In this document: positions 10,586 to 20,850 of the stretch, in pieces
How positions within the stretch are numbered: the stretch's first letter is position 1
How the letters are laid out: the number at the start of each line of letters is the position of its first letter
Origin: Tenrec ecaudatus
Taxonomy: Eukaryota; Chordata; Mammalia; Afrosoricida; Tenrecidae
Length of the DNA stretch: 64,000 nucleotides
Reading direction: 5' to 3'
NCBI RefSeq assembly: GCF_050624435.1
Contig: NW_027459225.1
Coordinates: 1-64,000, forward strand
Translations under genes and position numbers: made by a program
The notes under the pieces: model-generated
Database searches by the model: none
Seen by the model: only the letters and a program-made list of their open reading frames with translations
Told to the model about the DNA's origin: nothing

Positions 10586-10993
10586 GGTGGTTCAGTTGTA
10601 GAATTCTCCTTTTCCATGTGGGAGATCTGGGTTTGAGTCCAAGACAATGAAACTCATGTGCATCCAACACTTATTTGTCAGGGGGATGCTTGGTTATTGC
10701 TGAGGTACTGAACTGATTCTGTGTTGCTATGATACTGAAATGGGGAAGCTTGGTTGGGTGCGGCTATGAGACTGAACCTTTTTCTGTGATGTGTCCAGAC
10801 TAAGATGAGCGATGAAGAAGAGCCTGGCATTCTACTTCTGAAAACCAGTTAACGAAAACCCCTGTGAATCACAATCTGATGCACAACCAAAGAGATGGTG
10901 CAGGACCAGGGAGAATATTGCCCATGGAGTCACTGGGAGCTGGTTGTCACAGTGAGTTGGACTGGAGGCTGACTCAACAGCAGCTAACAACCA
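10586..10993 (+). mobile_element. AFRO_LA-like SINE with tRNA-Gly-like head, near full length
   Basis: The left end is tRNA-Gly-like, with an A box at 10588-10598 (tggttcagttg) and a B box at 10630-10640 (ggtttgagtcc), the spacing expected of an internal RNA polymerase III promoter. The body includes 'ttgctatgatactgaaatgg', 'gtgtccagactaagatgagc', 'gcattctacttctgaaaacc' and 'agagatggtgcaggaccagg'. The end, 'gactcaacagcagctaacaa', is an RTE-type 3' tail. This agrees with what I recall of AFRO_LA, a SINE presumed to be mobilised by an RTE LINE sharing its 3' end. Part of the middle (around 10680-10785) looks internally duplicated, with two 'ctatga.actgaa' phrases. Confidence 0.75.
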
Positions 10994-11550
10994 TTGTGTT
11001 CCAGGCACTCGATTTGCTTTAAAAATCTAGCTCAGCCTTCTGGTACAGGGAAGTGATTAATCATGCCTACTTTATAGCACACCGTGAACCCTGATCAATG
11101 TCAGGCCCTGCTTGTGTTTTGTCCCTCCTTTTCCACATTCACATCACTTCCATTCCCCTCTTCAGACTAATACCCCCTGCTGGGTGCTTGGTGTGTGTGT
11201 GTGTCCTTATAGGCATACAGCCATGTGCACTAGACCATGCTGCTTGGTGAACGGGCTTTCAGCTTCCATGAATGGTACTGCAATATAAATCTCATTCAGT
11301 TTCTGACCTTTTCAACTCCTTGCAATGTCATTAAGAGTTATTGCCATGCTGCATATCAATTGCATGTGCTGCTGTGTGCCACTTGGTCATGAGCAATCAT
11401 CATCTTTCTTTTGTTTCCTTCTTCAGTTGTCTGTTGATTGGCATCCAATTCGGCTCCAACTCTTCTCTACTGCAGGTATCCGTGTGGTGACCATTCTTGT
11501 AAAAATGCCCCAAGGGCCCTGTGAATTGGATAAAAAGCTTGGCCTATATA
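10994..11550. other. Intergenic DNA with a short (GT)n tract
   Basis: No gene or known repeat is recognised in about 550 bp. A short (GT)7 microsatellite lies at 11191-11204. An 87-codon forward frame at 11325-11588 runs into the next SINE and has no family signature. Confidence 0.45.
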
Positions 11551-11737
11551 CCCAGGAATTATGCGTTGGGCTGCTAACCCCAAGGTGAGCAGTTCCAACC
11601 CACCAGCTATTCCATGGAGCAAAGAGAGGCTGTCTACTCTCGTAAGAATTTAGTTTTGTAAACCTAAAGCAGCAATTCTACTGTGCCTTGTAGGGTTGCT
11701 AATGAGGAAGAATCAACTGGGGTTTTGTTTGTTTTTC
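11551..11737 (+). mobile_element. AfroSINE-like SINE
   Basis: The copy begins 'cccaggaattatgcgttggg' and 'ctgctaaccccaaggtgagc', has a B-box-like 'cagttccaaccc', then 'gagaggctgtctactctcgt' and 'aagcagcaattctactgtgc'. It ends with 'tagggttgctaatgaggaag' and 'aatcaactggggttttgttt', the SINE 3' end and tail. It is close to full length. Confidence 0.8.
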
Positions 11738-11760
11738 TACATCCAGGAGAGAGCTTTGAT

Positions 11761-11945
11761 GGGGGAGATATTAAGTGCTTGGCTGCTAACCCAAAGGTCA
11801 GTAGTTTGAAGCCGTCTTCCACACACTGTGGGATAAAGGCACGGCTGTCTTCTTCCCAATAGAAGCCTTGAAAACATCATGGGACATTTCAGCTTTGTTT
11901 GATATGGTCACGAGAATGAAAGTCAACTCAGTGACTGAGCTTCTT
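11761..11945 (+). mobile_element. AfroSINE-like SINE, diverged
   Basis: It carries a tRNA-like head ('attaagtgcttggctgctaa', 'cccaaaggtcagtagtttga'), then 'aaggcacggctgtcttcttc', 'gaagccttgaaaacatcatg' and an eroded 3' end ('ggtcacgagaatgaaagtca', 'actcagtgactgagcttc'). It follows the previous SINE in the same orientation after about 20 bp. Confidence 0.75.
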
Positions 11946-12231
11946 TGGTTGTACACCCAGGAGGGGCTCACTAGGTCCTAGGGTCCATTCAATGGACTTT
12001 CACTAAGCTCTGCCAGAATGCTGTGCAGCAAACCTGCATCATTAGCAGTGTTTCTCTGCTTTCCCCGGATCTCAAATGACACTTGGTATGTTTGTCTTTC
12101 TAACTGTTGCGCGTTTGATGGTTTTAAAAGGCCAAGCACAATAAACTCATCTATCCCAGGCACTTTATGGTTCTGTAGCAGACACTTAGGGTTGCCATGC
12201 CATATTCCTTTGACCCATCTCTGATACCATT
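11946..12231. other. Intergenic DNA, nothing recognised
   Basis: This is the last stretch of ordinary base composition before the GC-rich array. Overlapping short frames occur on both strands (12018-12224 forward, 11978-12163 reverse) but neither shows a recognisable domain. Confidence 0.4.
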
Positions 12232-12277
12232 CTCACTGCATTCCAGTCAATACCGACTCATAGCGATCCTGTGGTTG
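12232..12277 (-). mobile_element. AfroSINE 3' fragment truncated by the 39-bp satellite
   Basis: 'ctcactgcattccagtcaat' followed by 'accgactcatagcgatcctg' is the reverse complement of the AfroSINE 3' end. The SINE should continue to the right for about another 150 bp, but the GC-rich tandem array takes over after 'tgtggttggg'. The rest of the SINE is not visible in the window. Confidence 0.75.
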
Positions 12278-15200
12278 GGCGCCCAGCCCTAAGGCCTAGG
12301 GAGATCCAGGCCTGGGGCACTCCAGCCCATAGTCTTAGGGAGCGCCAGGCCTGGGGCGTCCCAGCCCTTAGGTTTTGGGAGCCCTAGGCCTGGGGCGCCT
12401 CTTCCCTTAGACTTAGGGAACCTCTGGCCTGGGGCGCCACAGCCCTTTGTCTTAGGAAGCCCAAGGCCTGGGGCGCCCCAACCCTTAGGCTTTGGGAGCC
12501 CCAGGCCTGGGGCGCCCCAGCCCTTAGGCTTTGGGCGCCAGGTCTGGGTCGCCCCAGCCCTTAGGCTTTGGGAGCTCCAGGCCTGTGGCACCCCAGCCCT
12601 TATGCTTTGGGAGCCCCAGGCCTAGGAGCACCCAGCTCTTCGGCTTAGGGAGCCCCAGACCTGGGCGTCACAGCCCTTCGGCTTAGGGAGCTCCAGTCCT
12701 GGGGCGCCCCCGCCCTTAGGTTTAGGGAGCCCCAGGCCTGGGGCGCCCCAGCCCTTAGGCTTTGGGAGCCCCTGGCCGGGGCGCCCAGTCCTTAGGTTTT
12801 GGGAGCCCCAGGCCTGGGGCGCCCCAGCGCTTAGGTTTTGGGAGCCCCAGGCCTGGGGCGCCCCAGCCCTTAGGCTTAGGGTGCCCCAGGCCTGGGGGCA
12901 CCCAGCCCTTCGGCTTAGGGAGCCCCAGGCCTGGGGCGTCCCAGCCCTTAGGCTTAGGGAGCCTATGGCCTGGGACACCCCAGCCCTTAGGCTTTGGGAG
13001 CCCCAGGCCAGGTACGCCCCAGCCCTTAGGATTAGGGACCCCTTGTCCTGGGGCGCCCAAGCCTTTAGGCTTTGTGAGCCCCAGGCCTGGTACGCCCCAG
13101 ACCTTAGGATTAGGGACCCCCTGGCCTGGGGCACCACAGCCCTCAGGCTTTGGGTGCCCCAGACCTAGGGCGCACCAGCCCTTCGGCTTAGGGAGCCCCA
13201 GGCCTGGGTCGCCCCAGCCGTTAGGCTTAGGGAGCTTCTGGCCTGGGGCGCCACAGCCCTTTTTCTTAGGGAGCCCCAGGCCTGGGGCGCCCCAACCCGT
13301 AGGCTTTGAGAGCCCCAGGCCTGGGGCGCCCCAGCTGTTAGGTTTAGGGAGCCACCTGCCTGGGGCCCCCCAGCCCTTAGGCTTTGGGAGCCCCAGGCCG
13401 GGGTGCCCCAGCCCTTAGGCTTAGGGAACCCCATGCCTGGGCGTACCAGCCCTTCGGGTAGGGAGACCCAGGCCTGGGGCGCCCCCGCCCTTAGGTTTAG
13501 GGAGCCACTGGCCTGGGGCGCCCCAGCCCTTAGGCTTTGGGAGCCCCAAGCCGGGGTGCCCGAGCCCTTAGGCTTAGGGAGCCCCAGGCCTGGGGCATCC
13601 CTGCCCTTAGGCTTAGGGAGTCCCAGGCCTGGGGCACCCCAGCCCTTAGGCTTTGGAAGCCACAGGCCTGGTACGCCCCAGCCTTTTGGCTTAGGGAGCC
13701 CCTGACCAGGGGCGCCCCAGCACTTAGGCTTTGGGAGCCCCAGGCCTGGGGCGCCCCTGCCCTTGGCTTAGGGAGCCCCAGGCCTCGGGTGCCCCAGCCC
13801 TTAGGCTTAGGGAGCCCCAGGCCTGGGTCGCCCCAGCCCTTAGGCTTATGGAGCCCCAGTCCTGGTACGTCCCAGCCCTTAGTCTTAGGGAGCCCCAGGC
13901 CTTGGGCGCCCCAGCCCTTAGGCTTTTGGAGCCCCAGGCTGGGACGCCCCAACCCATAGGATATGGGAGCCCCAGACCTGGGGCGCCCAGCCCTTAGGCT
14001 TTGGGAGCCCCAGGCTTGGGGCGCCCAACTCTTAGGCTTTTGGAGCCACAGGCCTGGGGCGCCCCAGCCCTTAGGCTTATGGAGCCCAGGCCTGGGAGGA
14101 CCCAGCTCTTCGGCTTAGGGAGCCCCAGGCCTGGGGCATCCCTGCCCTTAGGCTTAGAGAGCCCCAGGCTCGGGGCGCCACAGCCCTTCGGCTTTGGAAG
14201 TCCCAGACCTAGGCGCCCCAGACCTTAGGCTTTGGGAGTCCCAGGCCTGGTACGCCCCAGCCCTTAGGCTTAGGGAGCACCTGGCGTGGGGCGCCCCAGC
14301 CATTAGGCTTCGGAGCCCCAGGCCTGGGGCGTCCCAGCCCTTAGGTTTTGGGAGCCCTAGGCCTGGGGCGCCTCTTCCCTTAGGCTTAGGGAACCTCTGG
14401 CCTGGGGCGCCACAGCCCTTTGTCTTAGGAAGCCCAAGGCCTGGGGCGCCCCAACCCTTAGGCTTTGGGAGCCCCAGGCCTGGGGCGCCCCAGCCCTTAG
14501 GCTTTGGGCGCCAGGTCTGGGTCGCCCCAGCCCTTAGGCTTTGGGAGCTCCAGGCCTGTGGCACCCCAGCCCTTATGCTTTGGGAGCCCCAGGCCTAGGA
14601 GCACCCAGCTCTTCGGCTTAGGGAGCCCCAGACCTGGGCGTCACAGCCCTTCGGCTTAGGGAGCTCCAGTCCTGGGGCGCCCCCGCCCTTAGGTTTAGGG
14701 AGCCCCAGGCCTGGGGCGCCCCAGCCCTTAGGCTTTGGGAGCCCCTGGCCGGGGCGCCCAGTCCTTAGGTTTTGGGAGCCCCAGGCCTGGGGCGCCCCAG
14801 CGCTTAGGTTTTGGGAGCCCCAGGCCTGGGGCGCCCCAGCCCTTAGGCTTAGGGTGCCCCAGGCCTGGGGGCACCCAGCCCTTCGGCTTAGGGAGCCCCA
14901 GGCCTGGGGCGTCCCAGCCCTTAGGCTTAGGGAGCCTATGGCCTGGGACACCCCAGCCCTTAGGCTTTGGGAGCCCCAGGCCAGGTACGCCCCAGCCCTT
15001 AGGATTAGGGACCCCTTGTCCTGGGGCGCCCAAGCCTTTAGGCTTTGTGAGCCCCAGGCCTGGTACGCCCCAGACCTTAGGATTAGGGACCCCCTGGCCT
15101 GGGGCACCACAGCCCTCAGGCTTTGGGTGCCCCAGACCTAGGGCGCACCAGCCCTTCGGCTTAGGGAGCCCCAGGCCTGGGTCGCCCCAGCCGTTAGGCT

Positions 15201-18200
15201 TAGGGAGCTTCTGGCCTGGGGCGCCACAGCCCTTTTTCTTAGGGAGCCCCAGGCCTGGGGCGCCCCAACCCGTAGGCTTTGAGAGCCCCAGGCCTGGGGC
15301 GCCCCAGCTGTTAGGTTTAGGGAGCCACCTGCCTGGGGCCCCCCAGCCCTTAGGCTTTGGGAGCCCCAGGCCGGGGTGCCCCAGCCCTTAGGCTTAGGGA
15401 ACCCCATGCCTGGGCGTACCAGCCCTTCGGGTAGGGAGACCCAGGCCTGGGGCGCCCCCGCCCTTAGGTTTAGGGAGCCACTGGCCTGGGGCGCCCCAGC
15501 CCTTAGGCTTTGGGAGCCCCAAGCCGGGGTGCCCGAGCCCTTAGGCTTAGGGAGCCCCAGGCCTGGGGCATCCCTGCCCTTAGGCTTAGGGAGTCCCAGG
15601 CCTGGGGCACCCCAGCCCTTAGGCTTTGGAAGCCACAGGCCTGGTACGCCCCAGCCTTTTGGCTTAGGGAGCCCCTGACCAGGGGCGCCCCAGCACTTAG
15701 GCTTTGGGAGCCCCAGGCCTGGGGCGCCCCTGCCCTTGGCTTAGGGAGCCCCAGGCCTCGGGTGCCCCAGCCCTTAGGCTTAGGGAGCCCCAGGCCTGGG
15801 TCGCCCCAGCCCTTAGGCTTATGGAGCCCCAGTCCTGGTACGTCCCAGCCCTTAGTCTTAGGGAGCCCCAGGCCTTGGGCGCCCCAGCCCTTAGGCTTTT
15901 GGAGCCCCAGGCTGGGACGCCCCAACCCATAGGATATGGGAGCCCCAGACCTGGGGCGCCCAGCCCTTAGGCTTTGGGAGCCCCAGGCTTGGGGCGCCCA
16001 ACTCTTAGGCTTTTGGAGCCACAGGCCTGGGGCGCCCCAGCCCTTAGGCTTATGGAGCCCAGGCCTGGGAGGACCCAGCTCTTCGGCTTAGGGAGCCCCA
16101 GGCCTGGGGCATCCCTGCCCTTAGGCTTAGAGAGCCCCAGGCTCGGGGCGCCACAGCCCTTCGGCTTTGGAAGTCCCAGACCTAGGCGCCCCAGACCTTA
16201 GGCTTTGGGAGTCCCAGGCCTGGTACGCCCCAGCCCTTAGGCTTAGGGAGCACCTGGCGTGGGGCGCCCCAGCCATTAGGCTTCGGAGCCCCAGGCCTGG
16301 GGCGTCCCAGCCCTTAGGTTTTGGGAGCCCTAGGCCTGGGGCGCCTCTTCCCTTAGGCTTAGGGAACCTCTGGCCTGGGGCGCCACAGCCCTTTGTCTTA
16401 GGAAGCCCAAGGCCTGGGGCGCCCCAACCCTTAGGCTTTGGGAGCCCCAGGCCTGGGGCGCCCCAGCCCTTAGGCTTTGGGCGCCAGGTCTGGGTCGCCC
16501 CAGCCCTTAGGCTTTGGGTGCTCCAGGCCTGTGGCACCCCAGCCCTTATGCTTTGGGAGCCCCAGGCCTAGGAGCACCCAGCTCTTCGGCTTAGGGAGCC
16601 CCAGACCTGGGCGTCACAGCCCTTCGGCTTAGGGAGCTCCAGTCCTGGGGCGCCCCCGCCCTTAGGTTTAGGGAGCCCCAGGCCTGGGGCGCCCCAGCCC
16701 TTAGGCTTTGGGAGCCCCTGGCCGGGGCGCCCAGTCCTTAGGTTTTGGGAGCCCCAGGCCTGGGGCGCCCCAGCGCTTAGGTTTTGGGAGCCCCAGGCCT
16801 GGGGCGCCCCAGCCCTTAGGCTTAGGGTGCCCCAGGCCTGGGGGCACCCAGCCCTTCGGCTTAGGGAGCCCCAGGCCTGGGGCGTCCCAGCCCTTAGGCT
16901 TAGGGAGCCTATGGCCTGGGACACCCCAGCCCTTAGGCTTTGGGAGCCCCAGGCCAGGTACGCCCCAGCCCTTAGGATTAGGGACCCCTTTTCCTGGGGC
17001 GCCCAAGCCTTTAGGCTTTGTGAGCCCCAGGCCTGGTACGCCCCAGACCTTAGGATTAGGGACCCCCTGGCCTGGGGCACCACAGCCCTCAGGCTTTGGG
17101 TGCCCCAGACCTAGGGCGCACCAGCCCTTCGGCTTAGGGAGCCCCTGGCCTGGGGCGCCCCAGCCCTTAGACTTTGGGAGCCCCAGGCCGGGGGTGCCCC
17201 AGCCGTTAGGCTTTGGGAGCTCAAGCCTGGTGCGACCCAGCCCTTAGGTTTTGGGATCCAAAGCCTGGGGCGCCCCAGCCCTTGGGCTTTGGGAGCCCCA
17301 GGCCTGGGGTGCCCCAGCCCTTAGGCTTTGGAAGCCCCAGGCATGGGGCGCCCCAACCCTTAGGATTTGGGAGCCCCAGACTGGGACGCCCCAGCCCATA
17401 GGTTTTGGGAGCCCCAGGCCTGGGGCTCCCAGCCCTTAGGGTTTGAGAGCCCAAGGCTTGGGGCGCCCCAGCTTTTAGGCTTTGGGACCCACAGGCCTGG
17501 GGCTCCCCAGCGCTTAGGCATAGGGAGCCCCAGGCCTGGGGGCGCCCAGCCCTTCGGCTTAGGGAGCCCCAGGCCTGGGGCTCCCCAGCGCTTAGGCATA
17601 GGGAGCCCCAGGCCTGGGGCACGCCAGCCCTTAGGCTTTGGGAGTCCCAGGCCTGGGGCGCCCCAGCCCTTTGGCTTTGTGAGCCACAGGCCTAGAGCGC
17701 CCCAGCCCTTAGGCTTAGGGAGCCCCTGACCTGGGGCGCCCTAGCACTTAGGCTTTAGGAGCCCCAGGGCTGAGGCGCCCCAGCCTTAGGTTTTGTGAGC
17801 CCTAGGCCTGGGGCGCCCCTGCCCTTGGCTTTGGGAGCCCCAGGCCTGGGGTGCCCAGGGCCTTAGGCTTAGGGAGCCCCAGGCCTGGGTCGCCCCAGCC
17901 GTTAGGCTTAGGGAGCTTCTGGCCTGGGGCGCCACAGCCCTTTTTCTTAGGGAGCCCCAGGCCTGGGGCGCCCCAACCCGTAGGCTTTGAGAGCCCCAGG
18001 CCTGGGGCGCCCCAGCTGTTAGGTTTAGGGAGCCACCTGCCTGGGGCCCCCCAGCCCTTAGGCTTTGGGAGGCCCAGGCCGGGGTGCCCCAGCCCTTAGG
18101 CTTAGGGAACCCCATGCCTGGGCGTACCAGCCCTTCGGGTAGGGAGACCCAGGCCTGGGGCGCCCCCGCCCTTAGGTTTAGGGAGCCACTGGCCTGGGGC

Positions 18201-20850
18201 GCCCCAACCCTTAGGCTTTGGGAGCCCCAAGCCGGGGTGCCCGAGCCCTTAGGCTTAGGGAGCCCCAGGCCTGGGGCATCCCTGCCCTTAGGCTTAGGGA
18301 GTCCCAGGCCTGGGGCACCCCAGCCCTTAGGCTTTGGAAGCCACAGGCCTGGTACGCCCCAGCCTTTTGGCTTAGGGAGCCCCTGACCTGGGGCGCCCCA
18401 GCACTTAGGCTTTGGGAGCCCCAGGCCTGAGGCGCCCCTGCCCTTGGCTTAGGGAGCCCCAGGCCTTGGGTGCCCCAGCCCTTAGGCTTAGGGAGCCCCA
18501 GGCCTGGGTCGCCCCAGCCCTTAGGCTTATGGAGCCCCAGTCCTGGTACGTCCCAGCCCTTAGTCTTAGGGAGCCCCAGGCCTTGGGCGCCCCAGCCCTT
18601 AGGCTTAGGGAACCCCATGCCTGGGCGTACCAGCCCTTCGGGTAGGGAGACCCAGGCCTGGGGCGCCCCCGCCCTTAGGTTTAGGGAGCCACTGGCCTGG
18701 GTCGCCCAGCCCTTAGGCTTTGGGAGCCCCAGGCTTGGGGCGCCCAACTCTTAGGCTTTTGGAGCCACAGGCCTGGGGCGCCCCAGCCCTTAGGCTTATG
18801 GAGCCCCAGGCCTGGGAGGACCCAGCTCTTCGGCTTAGGGAGCCCCAGGCCTGGGGCGTCCCTGCCCTTAGGCTTAGAGAGCCCCAGGCTCGGGGCGCCA
18901 CAGCCCTTAGGCTTTGGAAGTCCCAGACCTAGGCGCCCCAGACCTTAGGCTTTGGGAGTCCCAGGCCTGGTACGCCCCAGCCCTTAGGCTTAGGGAGCAC
19001 CTGGCGTGGGGCGCCTCAGCCATTAGGCTTCGGAGCCCCAGGCCTGGGGCGTCCCAGCCCTTAGGTTTTGGGAGCCCTAGGCCTGGGGCGCCTCTTCCCT
19101 TAGGCTTAGGGAACCTCTGGCCTGGGGCGCCACAGCCCTTTGTCTTAGGAAGCCCAAGGCCTGGGGCGCCCCAACCCTTAGGCTTTGGGAGCCCCAGACC
19201 TGGGGCGCCCCAGCCCTTAGGCTTTGGGCGCCAGGTCTGGGTCGCCCCAGCCCTTAGGCTTTGGGAGCTCCAGGCCTGTGGCACCCCAGCCCTTATGCTT
19301 TGGGAGCCCCAGGCCTAGGAGCACCCAGCTCTTCGGCTTAGGGAGCCCCAGACCTTGGCGTCACAGCCCTTCGGCTTAGGGAGCCCCAGTCCTGGGGCGC
19401 CCCCGCCCTTAGGTTTAGGGAGCCCCAGGCCTGGGGCGCCCCAGCCCTTAGGCTTTGGGAGCCCCTGGCCGGGGCGCCCAGTCCTTAGGTTTTGGGAGCC
19501 CCAGGCCTGGGGCGCCCCAGCGCTTAGGTTTTGGGAGCCCCAGGCCTGGGGCGCCCCAGCCCTTAGGCTTAGGGTGCCCCAGGCCTGGGGGCACCCAGCC
19601 CTTCGGCTTAGGGAGCCCCAGGCCTGGGGCGTCCCAGCCCTTAGGCTTAGGGAGCCTATGGCCTGGGACACCCCAGCCCTTAGGCTTTGGGAGCCCCAGG
19701 CCGGGTACGACCCAGCCCTTAGGATTAGGGACCCCTTGTCCTGGGGCGCCCAAGCCTTTAGGCTTTGTGAGCCCCAGGCCTGGTACGCCCCAGACCTTAG
19801 GATTAGGGACCCCCTGGCCTGGGGCACCACAGCCCTCAGGCTTTGGGTGCCCCAGACCTAGGGCGCACCAGCCCTTCGGCTTAGGGAGCCCCTGGCCTGG
19901 GGCGCCCCAGCCCTTAGACTTTGGGAGCCCCAGGCCAGCGGTGCCCCAGCCGTTAGGCTTTGGGAGCTCAAGCCTGGTGCGACCCAGCCCTTAGGTTTTG
20001 GGATCCAAAGCCTGGGGCGCCCCAGCCCTTGGGCTTTGGGAGCCCCAGGCCTGGGGTGCCCCAGCCCTTAGGCTTTGGAAGCCCCAGGCATGGGGCGCCC
20101 CAACCCTTAGGATTTGGGAGCCCCAGACTGGGACGCCCCAGCCCATAGGTTTTGGGAGCCCCAGGCCTGGGGCTCCCAGCCCTTAGGGTTTGAGAGCCCA
20201 AGGCTTGGGGCGCCCCAGCTTTTAGGCTTTGGGACCCACAGGCCTGGGGCTCCCCAGCGCTTAGGCATAGGGAGCCCCAGGCCTGGGGGCGCCCAGCCCT
20301 TCGGCTTAGGGAGCCCCAGGCCTGGGGCTCCCCAGCGCTTAGGCATAGGGAGCCCCAGGCCTGGGGCACGCCAGCCCTTAGGCTTTGGGAGTCCCAGGCC
20401 TGGGGCGCCCCAGCCCTTTGGCTTTGTGAGCCACAGGCCTAGAGCGCCCCAGCCCTTAGGCTTAGGGAGCCCCTGACCTGGGGCGCCCTAGCACTTAGGC
20501 TTTAGGAGCCCCAGGGCTGAGGCGCCCCAGCCTTAGGTTTTGTGAGCCCTAGGCCTGGGGCGCCCCTGCCCTTGGCTTTGGGAGCCCCAGGCCTGGGGTA
20601 CCCAGGGCCTTAGGCTTAGGGAGCCCCAGGCCTGGGTCGCCCCAGCCGTTAGGCTTAGGGAGCTTCTGGCCTGGGGCGCCACAGCCCTTTTTCTTAGGGA
20701 GCCCCAGGCCTGGGGCGCCCCAACCCGTAGGCTTTGAGAGCCCCAGGCCTGGGGCGCCCCAGCTGTTAGGTTTAGGGAGCCACCTGCCTGGGGCCCCCCA
20801 GCCCTTAGGCTTTGGGAGCCCCAGGCCGGGGTGCCCCAGCCCTTAGGCTT
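12278..20850. repeat. Satellite zone A1: higher-order repeat of 1973 and 2747 bp
   Basis: Blocks of dozens of distinguishable monomers recur almost unchanged. Using one landmark block, units begin at 12622, 14595 and 16568 (period exactly 1973 bp twice), then at 19315 (2747 bp). Landmarks across the whole unit keep the 1973-bp offset between the first two copies, including 12755/14728, 13165/15138, 13530/15503 and 14154/16127. The longer unit carries roughly 0.74 kb of extra monomers (about 17140-17875) that the short units lack, plus smaller differences near 18600-18710. The last unit passes into zone B1 near 20850. Confidence 0.9.
14595..16567. repeat. Representative 1973-bp higher-order unit of zone A
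   Basis: This unit of about 50 monomers matches the preceding one (12622-14594) almost base for base over the parts I compared. Adjacent monomers inside the unit differ from each other at several positions. That contrast, high between units and low within, defines a higher-order repeat and implies recent amplification of the whole block. Confidence 0.85.

Noticed and set aside
10586-10660. A functional tRNA-Gly gene.
   Set aside because: Only the A and B boxes and the 5' half are tRNA-like. The acceptor-stem 3' side is not formed, and the sequence continues into a SINE body and RTE-type tail.
12622-13137. 171-codon reverse frame, repeated at 14595, 16568, 19315, 46242, 51656 and 54057, as a conserved gene family.
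   Set aside because: It is a translation of the 39-bp satellite. Its recurrence follows the HOR period, overlapping frames on both strands are equally open, and no unique N-terminus, intron signal or domain is present.
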